A stretch of DNA of 64,000 nt from Mycolicibacterium vulneris (GTDB lineage: Bacteria; Actinomycetota; Actinomycetes; Mycobacteriales; Mycobacteriaceae): assembly GCF_002104765.1 (NCBI RefSeq), contig NZ_NCXM01000003.1, forward strand, positions 186,001-250,000, written 5' to 3'. The position numbers were made by a program, and so were the translations under genes. Within the stretch, counting starts at the first letter, position 1. Each line of letters begins with the position of its first letter. Positions 18,855 to 25,258 of this stretch are shown here, one piece after another. The notes under the pieces are model-generated. The model was not told where the DNA came from and did no database searches. It worked only from the letters and a program-made list of their open reading frames with translations.

Positions 18855-18870
18855 TTGACGTGGTTGTCAA
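18855..18870. promoter_or_regulatory. TTGAC-N6-GTCAA operator 4
   Basis: Reads TTGACGTGGTTGTCAA, 113 bp upstream of the MmgE/PrpD start at 18984, in the same divergent region as operator 3. Confidence 0.7.
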
Positions 18871-18983
18871 ATGGTTTTCGGGGGCACGCCTGCGGACGTC
18901 TATATTCAGGTGACCGCAGCTCACACAGTTGAGCCACACCACCCGCGATTGCTTTAAAAGCCAACAAGAGGAGCTGGGACATC

Positions 18984-20441
18984 GTGGCCGATGAAAGCAC
19001 CGCTACAGCTCAGCTCATCGATCTGATTCACGACGTTCATTTCAATGATTTACCGGCCCAGGTTGTCCACGACACCAAGCGTCTCATTGCCGACACGGTG
19101 GGGTGCGCCCTCGGCGCTCGCCAGCACGCGGCGGCGCAGATGGCCGTGGAGGTTGCGGCTGAGATGGGCGGCCCGGGCGTGGGTGGCCCAGCCACGGTGG
19201 TAGGCACCAGGGTGACGGCGGCTCCCGCCGTGGCTGCCGCGGCCAACATGTATCTGGGGAACTACCTCGACGCCGATGACACCTACCTGAGTTTCAGCCA
19301 CCCGGGGGTGGCGGCTGTCTTCCCTGGCCTGGCATTCGCGGAAAGCTCGGAATTATCGGGTGAAGCGCTGATCGCGGCAGTAGCCCTTGGATATGAAGTC
19401 GGTTGCCGGGTCGGCGGAGCGTTAGAGTTCATGCGTGTGACAGCAACTGGTGACATCGAGGCGGTACCGGGATGTCTGGGCTGGTACGGCTTCATCGTCG
19501 CCGGCGCGGTCGGCAAGCTGTTGGACTTCGCACCCGACCAATACAACAACGCCTTCGGACTCGCGGGCTGGACAGCGCCGATCGAGACCGGACAATTCTT
19601 CGCGCCAGTCCTGCGACCCGGCAAGCACATGCTGAAGTACTCGCCCGTCAGCTCGATGGGCATCAACGGAGTGATGGCCGCGCAGCTCGCGCGCAAAGGT
19701 TTCGTAGGCGAACAGAACATCTTTGACGCCCCGGAAGAATTCTGGCGCGCGTTCGGGACCGTGGGCCTCAACCGGCAGCGCCTGCTCGACGGACTCGGGG
19801 AGACATGGCAGGTGTCACGAACCTCATTCAAACCCTACTCGGCATGCCGCTACGGCCATCCCGCAATATCCTTGTTCACCAGACTTATTCAGCGTCACGA
19901 CCTCAAGCCCGACGATATCGATCGGGTCGTCGTTCGCACCTTCGAACGCGGCGTGGACTGGCTCGGACCCACCTACGCCCCCCAGACACCGTCGGATGTA
20001 CAGTTCAGCATCCCGATGGCGCTGGGCGCTGCCGCTCACGGGTCCGACCTCGGGCCCTCCTGGCAGGACAACGAGAGCATCCACGACCCGCGATACCTCG
20101 CGTTCGCACGCAAGGTCGTCGTCGAAGGCCACCCCGACAGTGGCAAAGCCATCTTCGAGCAGATGCTGGCCGCAGGCCGCTTCACTCGCATCCCCAACGA
20201 GGTCGAGATCAGCGCCCGCGGAGAGCAATTCAGCGAAAGCTGCGAGTACGTATGGGGCGACCCGTGGTCGAACGACACCAGGATGACCGATGACCAGGTC
20301 AAGGACAAGTACCGCATCTACGCAGAAGCAGCCCTCTCGGCCGCCCAGGTCGAACAGTCACTCGACGTGTTGTTCACCCTCGAGGGCGTCACCAACGTAG
20401 CGAAGGAACTGGCGCCGCTGCTGCAGCAGGAGATCGCGTAA
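18984..20441 (+). CDS. MmgE/PrpD-family protein
   Basis: 485 aa, full length for the family, which includes 2-methylcitrate dehydratase and iminodisuccinate epimerase. AAGAGGAGCTGGGAC precedes the GTG. Family-like segments: NYLDADDTYLSFSHPG, ALGYEVGCRVG and SSMGINGVMAAQLARKGF. It is the last recognisable catabolic gene before the transposon region. In this context it may dehydrate or isomerise a hydroxy-acid; the family alone does not decide. Confidence 0.88.
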   Translation: MADESTATAQLIDLIHDVHFNDLPAQVVHDTKRLIADTVGCALGARQHAAAQMAVEVAAEMGGPGVGGPATVVGTRVTAAPAVAAAANMYLGNYLDADDTYLSFSHPGVAAVFPGLAFAESSELSGEALIAAVALGYEVGCRVGGALEFMRVTATGDIEAVPGCLGWYGFIVAGAVGKLLDFAPDQYNNAFGLAGWTAPIETGQFFAPVLRPGKHMLKYSPVSSMGINGVMAAQLARKGFVGEQNIFDAPEEFWRAFGTVGLNRQRLLDGLGETWQVSRTSFKPYSACRYGHPAISLFTRLIQRHDLKPDDIDRVVVRTFERGVDWLGPTYAPQTPSDVQFSIPMALGAAAHGSDLGPSWQDNESIHDPRYLAFARKVVVEGHPDSGKAIFEQMLAAGRFTRIPNEVEISARGEQFSESCEYVWGDPWSNDTRMTDDQVKDKYRIYAEAALSAAQVEQSLDVLFTLEGVTNVAKELAPLLQQEIA

Positions 20442-20745
20442 GCCCAACAAGCTAACCACTTTGGCGTTTTTGTCCGGCCACCTGACCGCTGGTAGAGACA
20501 ACTGTCTAGTCCGTCGACTCCTTCGCGCCGGCTTTTCACAGTCCTTCGTTGCTTGCACAGCAACTGCCGATCGCACCGATAATGCGTGCATTTCTGCCGG
20601 GATCGCCTCACTCCAGTTAACTTCCGAAGAACCGGTAGGGTCTGCTCGATCGAGCGGCTGACTGTGGGCCACTAGCCGCCGCGACCTGTAAAGCCACCTG
20701 TCAGGCATAGGCTTGCGACCGTTGACCCTGAGCGTTGGGAATCAT
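20442..20745. other. intergenic spacer between catabolic cluster and transposon region
   Basis: About 300 bp with no ORF of coding character. AGACA-AC-TGTCT at 20507-20518 is a short inverted repeat. CTTCGTTGC near 20543 also occurs near dnaB at 34563, but in the same rather than inverted orientation, so I do not call it a transposon end. Confidence 0.5.
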
Positions 20746-21336
20746 ATGTCGGCTGACGAACTTGATGCACTGCTGCGGGACCGCTTGGATCTGAGTCGAG
20801 CGGAGTTCATTTCGGCGCTTAAGACCCTGCCGCCCCGTGACCAAGCACACGCCACGTTGAACGCCGATGAGGCGAAGCTGCTCGACCGCGTGGGCTTCGT
20901 GGCCGTTCCCGGGGCATACGCCGAATCCGTAGCCGCACTGGTTGCCGATACCGCACGGCTCATCGACACCTCTTACTCAGACGCCGAGGTCGCGGTGGGC
21001 CTTGGCGTCAGCGAATCCGTGGTTCGCCAAAGGCGCCGTGAGCGGACATTGTGGGCAATCGAGGTGGACGGCTTGTGGCGCTATCCAACTGCGCAGTTCA
21101 TCCTCGTTGACGTCGAGGGAGGCTCGGCGTTGACACTGGTCCCCCACCTCGACCGGGTACTAGCGGTGCTGCCTCCCGATTTGCAGCCGACGGCCGTCGC
21201 GGGCTTCCTGATGACTCCCATGGACGCCTTACTCATCTCAGGACGTGGAACCACGGTCTTGGACTGGCTCACTAACGGCGGCGCGGTTGAGCCGGTGTTT
21301 GAGCTCATCGAGATCAGCTGGTGGGCGGCCAGCTAG
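20746..21336 (+). CDS. HTH DNA-binding protein with MbcA/ParS-like C-terminal domain
   Basis: 196 aa from ATG 20746 (GGGAA upstream); a TTG at 20713 is in frame. The centre has an HTH-like stretch (DAEVAVGLGVSESVVRQRRRERTLWAIEVDG). The C-terminal GFLMTPMDALLISGRGTTVLDWLTNGGAVEPVFEL resembles the Xre/MbcA/ParS toxin-binding domain of antitoxins paired with RES-domain NADases. No RES toxin gene is next to it, so it could be an orphan antitoxin or a stand-alone regulator. It is adjacent to the mobile element, and whether it belongs to it is unclear. Confidence 0.6.
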   Translation: MSADELDALLRDRLDLSRAEFISALKTLPPRDQAHATLNADEAKLLDRVGFVAVPGAYAESVAALVADTARLIDTSYSDAEVAVGLGVSESVVRQRRRERTLWAIEVDGLWRYPTAQFILVDVEGGSALTLVPHLDRVLAVLPPDLQPTAVAGFLMTPMDALLISGRGTTVLDWLTNGGAVEPVFELIEISWWAAS

Positions 21337-21732
21337 GACCGGTCCTCGTCTGCAGCTGCAGCCGCAGCTAAAGCGTCTACTTCCGTTACGCGCACGGCGA
21401 ACGTTGCGGGCCGCTAGGACCGCGCACCGAGCCCCGGGCGGACCGATACCCGCTTGGGTTGCTGAATCGTGGAGCCCGGGTCCGCGATCGCTCCGCTGTC
21501 GGTCCAACTCCTTGCGGTCGCATGCGCTCCCGGTGCGTATGCTGGGGCGGTGATGTCACAATACCGCGACATCCCTGTGGAAAGCTGTTGCGGGAGCGCA
21601 TCTTTCCCACACCGAGAGATCCGCGTAGCCGGAGGTGTTTCCCCGATGGCCGCATGCATCGACGTTCTGACCTCATGATTTTTCACTACTAGTAGCGATG
21701 ACTATTTTGCTGTGGCCGTGAGTACTTGTTGA
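21337..21732. other. non-coding or poorly coding region upstream of XRE gene
   Basis: 396 bp. A GTG-started 41-codon frame at 21553-21678 (Met-Ser-Gln-Tyr start, Cys pair in the middle) is the only candidate ORF and has no recognised family. An inverted repeat GATGTC-N10-GACATC covers 21553-21574. The right end holds the CTACTAGTAG operator. Confidence 0.5.
21687..21696 (+). promoter_or_regulatory. CTACTAGTAG operator A (upstream of XRE gene 1)
   Basis: Perfect 10-bp palindrome in the context TTCACTACTAGTAGC. There are 36 bp between its right edge and the GTG of the XRE gene at 21733. One of five copies in the element; autoregulation by the XRE protein is inferred. Confidence 0.75.
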
Positions 21733-22023
21733 GTGCCCACCCGTCCGAGCCAAACTGACCCCGCCAAGGCGGAAAATTGGGCTCGCCACAGGGCCGTGGT
21801 CGGCGCGAAAATCCATGCCCTCCGGCACGAACGCGGCCTCACGCTAGAAGAGCTCGCCCATAGTTCCGGCGTGAGCCTAAATGTGATCCTCCATGTCGAG
21901 CACGGCCGCCGCGGCCTTCTGTTCGAGCGGCTGTACGACATCGCCAAAGCGCTAGGCGTCGAAGCCCGTGAGCTACTGCCGCCAGAAGAACCGACCCGTC
22001 CTCGACGGCAGCGCAAGCAATAA
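21733..22023 (+). CDS. XRE-family transcriptional regulator 1
   Basis: 96 aa from a GTG start. A single Cro/CI-type HTH domain occupies about residues 24-80 (LRHERGLTLEELAHSSGVSL, then VEHGRRGLLFERLYDIAKAL). Both start at MPTRP and share about half their residues (44 of 87 in my hand alignment) with the second XRE protein at 28006-28302. Each has a CTACTAGTAG palindrome 36-37 bp before the start codon. Most likely a small repressor that binds this palindrome and controls itself and other genes of the element. Confidence 0.88.
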   Translation: MPTRPSQTDPAKAENWARHRAVVGAKIHALRHERGLTLEELAHSSGVSLNVILHVEHGRRGLLFERLYDIAKALGVEARELLPPEEPTRPRRQRKQ

Positions 22024-22522
22024 CTCCTCTTGCAAAATCAAAGGGCTGGTCGAGGCTGAAGAATTCGAATTATTCAGCAGGGACCAGACCTTCTAAAGGC
22101 AAGCTAGTGGATGAGCGGGGCGTTAAATCCTGACGACGTGCGTTTCCGAACTTTGGTAGGAAGTGATAATCCAACGTTATTAGGACCCAGAAATTTGCCG
22201 ATAGTGCGAGCGGCCGGTCAATTTAAACCATCTATACCACCGAAACAATACGCATTTATTGGTCGGATTATAAATGCGGTTATCAATCTGCTTTCGGACT
22301 CGTTGTTCACTCGTTTAAAAACAAAATGTTCCATCACGGGTAACCCTCGCGGCTTCCGTACCACCGTCGTCCCGCTGCGCACCGCATACCGGTTCACATC
22401 GATCTTCGCCGCGTCTGAGGCCCTGGGCCGGCTGAACTACCACTCAACTAGGTTTAGATTGCATTTTGTAATCACTACTAGTAGTAATAAGTCATCCATC
22501 ACACATAACAGTTGGAGTTGAG
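22024..22522. other. AT-rich intergenic region upstream of the HTH-AAA operon
   Basis: 499 bp. The stretch about 22080-22350 is conspicuously AT rich compared with everything around it. A 136-codon frame (22111-22521) crosses it, but its composition is not protein-like and it runs through the operator at 22474, so I do not call it a gene. Possible promoter or silencing region. Confidence 0.5.
22474..22485 (+). promoter_or_regulatory. CTACTAGTAG operator B (upstream of HTH-AAA operon)
   Basis: ACTACTAGTAGT, a perfect 12-bp palindrome whose 10-bp core ends 38 bp before the GTG at 22523. The near-identical spacing to operators A and E suggests that it sits on the promoter itself. Confidence 0.75.
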
Positions 22523-22876
22523 GTGCCCAAGAAGGACAAAGCATCATTACCAGCCATCAATCAATCGTCTTGCTCTCCGGTTGTCGCGTTCTTCGCTCAC
22601 CGCTTGCAAGAGCTCACCGCGCGCCACCGTGTTCAGCGGGTCGATAAAAGGAGAAAGCCCAGAAAACTTACCCCTCTCACTGTTCATCAGCTGCTCGCAC
22701 AGCAGTCTCCTGCAATTGCGCCGTCACGGACTCAGATTTACCGCTTATACCGAGCCGAAGCTGCGCCCACTATCGTGATGGTCGATCAGCTAGCCCGTTT
22801 GTTTGGCGTCTCGCCGCGGTCTTTCCTGCCTGAGAAGGCAACCCGGCCTCCGTGCGATCACCCCGTTCGGTCGTGA
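22523..22876 (+). CDS. EspR-like helix-turn-helix protein
   Basis: 117 aa from GTG 22523. The layout matches EspR/XRE-like mycobacterial proteins: an initial helix (VVAFFAHRLQELTARHR), a basic linker (DKRRKPRKLTPLTVHQLL), then an HTH with SRTQIYRLYRAEAAPTIVMVDQLARLFGVSPRSFLP. Such proteins bind DNA as regulators or nucleoid-associated factors. First gene of a three-gene operon; its stop overlaps the next start (GTGA). Controlled by operator B by position. Confidence 0.75.
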   Translation: MPKKDKASLPAINQSSCSPVVAFFAHRLQELTARHRVQRVDKRRKPRKLTPLTVHQLLAQQSPAIAPSRTQIYRLYRAEAAPTIVMVDQLARLFGVSPRSFLPEKATRPPCDHPVRS

Positions 22877-23232
22877 GCGGTCCTCGACCAAGCCGGAAAG
22901 CCGCGCCGGCGTATAACTCAGCGCCGCGGCAAGTCGCTGCGCTGGCGCCCGGAGTAGGCGGCTGTTGGCTCGTTGAGACTCAAGGCAGCACCCATGTATG
23001 GGATCTCGACGCGATGACCTACACGCGTTCGCCTGGTCCCCGCAGTCGTTCGGGATCATTCGATTACGACAACCAACCCATGCCGATTACCTGTGTCGAG
23101 CGTTGGCCGCGGGTCGGATCCACCTCACTGGTCTACCTTGTCGATCCCCACGAACCCGACCGGACAGAGCACTGGCGGCTCTCCTCCCAGATCGTGTCTA
23201 TCAGCGAGATCGCCTGCCCGCCAAACTCGTAA
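22873..23232 (+). CDS. small conserved-looking protein of unknown function
   Basis: 119 aa from GTG 22873, chosen because it overlaps the upstream stop by 4 bp; ATG 22852 is in frame. The first 25 residues are low complexity; the rest looks like a compact beta-rich domain with many Trp (CWLVETQGSTHVWDLD, VERWPRVGS, EHWRLSSQIVSISEI). It resembles short hypothetical proteins I have seen on actinobacterial mobile elements, but I cannot name a family. Co-transcribed with the HTH and AAA+ genes. Confidence 0.6.
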   Translation: MSGPRPSRKAAPAYNSAPRQVAALAPGVGGCWLVETQGSTHVWDLDAMTYTRSPGPRSRSGSFDYDNQPMPITCVERWPRVGSTSLVYLVDPHEPDRTEHWRLSSQIVSISEIACPPNS

Positions 23233-23315
23233 CCCCGACTACCGGATGATGTGTTAGCCAGTGCCCTGCGGGTCTGGCCGCATCGCGAAACCGATCCCAC
23301 GATCTTTAGGAGCAC

Positions 23316-24701
23316 ATGAACTCCCGGAACTATGACCCGCGGGCCGTAGATACATCGGTTGACTTGCCAGAGCGGCGCCGGCCTGTCACCGATGTGGCCG
23401 AATGGCTACGTGGTCTCGATCCTGGCGTTGGTCAGGCACTGCATGCCCTCGGGGAGTTGTTGATCGGGGTCGGTGACCATGCCGAAACTACCGAGACAGC
23501 AGAAGAATTCGCACTGCGCTGCTTGTGTGTCATCGACGGCGGCCAGTTGCTCGATGAACAAAGCGCGCTTAACGCGGTATCACGGCTAACGACCGCGTTG
23601 GTGTTAGCGCAATGGATCGAGGACCACGGGTCATCCTGCGAGATCGGCTCTGGTGAACACACACAGCCACCATCGTGGACCCAGACGAAGGTCGGTGGGC
23701 GAATCTACCGCCACCCTCAATGCCTCCAGGTTCACTTCCCCGCTGGAACAATCGCTGCGATCGGATGCGTCATTGGGATCGAAACGCGCGACAGTGTTTT
23801 GCGAGCACCAGAAGTCAGCGTGTGCACGCTGCAGCGAGATCAAGCCGCTGCCCGCGAGATTCTGGACCGGCTGTCCGCTCGCGCCGCGGACTTCAACCCC
23901 TTTCGTGGTCGAGCAATCCGTGCGACCGCGGTCAAGGGCCTCAACTTCACGGTGATTGACCTGCCCGCCCTGGCAACCCGCGATCATGTGATCGTGCCAG
24001 AAACGGTCTGGACTGAAATCGATTTGGCGATCGCAGCAGTACGAGATCGCCACGAGCTCCTCAACGCCAGCGGCCTGGGGGCACGGCGCGGTGTCCTGCT
24101 GTGTGGCCCACCCGGCACTGGCAAGTCCGCGGTCAGCGCGGTAGTGGCGAAGGAAGTCGTCGGCGAGTTCACGGTCATCTACGTCGAGGCCAAGGCCGGC
24201 GTTCAACTGCTGACCGCCGTTGTCGAAGAAGCCCAACAACTCGGCGGCCCGGTACTGCTCATTCTCGAGGATGTCGATCTCTGGTGCCGAGACCGCGCGT
24301 CCGGTCCCGGCGCCGGACTGTCAGAATTACTCGGCGCCATGGATATTCGGCCCGAGTCACGAATCCTCACCCTCGCTTCTACTAACGACGCCGCAACCTT
24401 AGACAAAGCCGCGATACGAACCGGCCGCTTCGACTCTGTCATCGAGATCGGCTACCCCGACCGCAGCGCCTCCGCTCGCATCCTGACCGCGCTGCTCCGC
24501 GTTCTCCCCGGCGGCGGGGCCGTCGACAGCGGCACAGTTGCGGCCGCGCTACCCCAACACACCAGCGGAAGCGACATCCGCGAGCTTGTACGTCGGGCCG
24601 TACTCACCGGCGTTGAGCGACATGTCAGTACTGAGGCACTCCTCGCTGAAGTCGGACGCGGCCGCTACCGGGCTGAAACCCCGACTGGCACATACCTCTA
24701 A
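23316..24701 (+). CDS. AAA+ family ATPase (classic clade)
   Basis: 461 aa. The C-terminal half is one classic AAA module: Walker A GPPGTGKS near residue 263, Walker B LLILEDVD, sensor 1 STND, and RTGRFD of the second region of homology containing the arginine fingers, then a small helical lid. The first roughly 225 residues match nothing I recognise and may bind the substrate. TTTAGGAG precedes the ATG. It is not a TnsC: it has the CDC48/FtsH-type module, but no protease or second ATPase domain. Third gene after the EspR-like HTH and small protein. Possible roles include remodelling the transposase complex or a cargo function. Confidence 0.85.
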   Translation: MNSRNYDPRAVDTSVDLPERRRPVTDVAEWLRGLDPGVGQALHALGELLIGVGDHAETTETAEEFALRCLCVIDGGQLLDEQSALNAVSRLTTALVLAQWIEDHGSSCEIGSGEHTQPPSWTQTKVGGRIYRHPQCLQVHFPAGTIAAIGCVIGIETRDSVLRAPEVSVCTLQRDQAAAREILDRLSARAADFNPFRGRAIRATAVKGLNFTVIDLPALATRDHVIVPETVWTEIDLAIAAVRDRHELLNASGLGARRGVLLCGPPGTGKSAVSAVVAKEVVGEFTVIYVEAKAGVQLLTAVVEEAQQLGGPVLLILEDVDLWCRDRASGPGAGLSELLGAMDIRPESRILTLASTNDAATLDKAAIRTGRFDSVIEIGYPDRSASARILTALLRVLPGGGAVDSGTVAAALPQHTSGSDIRELVRRAVLTGVERHVSTEALLAEVGRGRYRAETPTGTYL

Positions 24702-24746
24702 CCAAAACCCGCGCGATACTGCACATTGAAGCGGCTGGACTAATTC

Positions 24747-24758
24747 ACTACTAGTAGT
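24747..24758 (+). promoter_or_regulatory. CTACTAGTAG operator C
   Basis: ACTACTAGTAGT, the same 12-bp palindrome as operator B, 45 bp after the AAA+ stop codon. No established gene follows; a TTG-started 49-codon frame begins at 24786 behind GGGAG. Confidence 0.7.
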
Positions 24759-24877
24759 ATATTGGCTTTGAGCCTCGGGAGTGGCTTGACCAAAGAGCCG
24801 GCTCGACGGGTAATGGCCGGTCGCGCTGGAAGCGGAGCATGCCGCAAAAGAGTCGCCCCGACTTGCCCTCCCGGGGC

Positions 24878-25015
24878 TCACCGAAAGCCTGAGAACACTT
24901 CTGGGGCTGAACTTGAGCGGTGCGCGTCAACATGACGTAGCGCGAACATGGAACGCAACAGCAGTGTGGGTGATCCGATCGCACCGCAGGCCACGACGAA
25001 CTCCTTGGCCAGCAT
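24878..25015 (-). CDS. 45-aa ORF resembling a GMC-oxidoreductase fragment
   Basis: Starts at ATG 25015, 43 bp from operator D. The segment FVVACGAIGSPTLLLRS is the characteristic strand-turn-helix of GMC oxidoreductases (ACGAxxTPxLLLRS). Nothing before or after it continues that fold, so this is either a relic of an inserted or deleted gene or a chance resemblance. It might still be expressed from operator D. Confidence 0.3.
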   Translation of the reverse strand: MLAKEFVVACGAIGSPTLLLRSMFALRHVDAHRSSSAPEVFSGFR

Positions 25016-25058
25016 CTCCTCGCCTGCAGGCAGATGCTTCTAAAACAGATCGGGTGTG

Positions 25059-25068
25059 CTACTAGTAG
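25059..25068 (-). promoter_or_regulatory. CTACTAGTAG operator D
   Basis: Perfect 10-bp palindrome; read on the minus strand its flanks (GCACTACTAGTAGC) match operator A best, suggesting that it faces left. No established gene is placed 36-38 bp downstream of it. Confidence 0.65.
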
Positions 25069-25258
25069 TGCATACCTCGAGTGTGCTGGGTCGGCGTGGT
25101 CGGCGAGATTTACATTTGCAGCCGGAGCGTAATGCCTGTGCCTCCAAATAACTGCGGCTGACATCGACTGCGGTGCAGAGACTTCAAGGCCTGCCGATGC
25201 CAGCGTCGACTGATTCGGCCGTATTCGCGACCCACCATTGGCGCATCGGGATCTGTGT

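Larger units (their letters stand above)
24702..25258. other. 557-bp region with two CTACTAGTAG operators facing inward
   Basis: No long gene. It contains operator C (24747) and operator D (25059). By the orientation of their flanks they point toward each other, which would suit two short convergent transcripts. The minus-strand 45-codon ORF at 24878-25015 and a weaker plus-strand frame from TTG 24786 (49 codons) are the only candidates. The segment 25069-25258 shows nothing I recognise. Confidence 0.5.

Noticed and set aside
18766..18870. KstR or KstR2 (cholesterol regulon) operators
   Set aside because: The TTGAC-N6-GTCAA motif does not match the KstR or KstR2 consensus as I know them; the regulator is left open.
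20540..20570. CTTCGTTGC shared with the dnaB-side end (34563) as terminal repeat
   Set aside because: Same rather than inverted orientation, only 9 bp, and no second binding-site repeat beside it.
22111..22521. 136-codon plus-strand frame as a gene
   Set aside because: AT-rich, unprotein-like composition, and it runs across operator B and into the next gene's leader.
20442..25258. Possible CRISPR array or guide RNA locus for a CRISPR-associated transposon
   Set aside because: No regularly spaced direct repeats, no Cas gene; the repeated CTACTAGTAG sites are irregularly spaced and lie at promoters.
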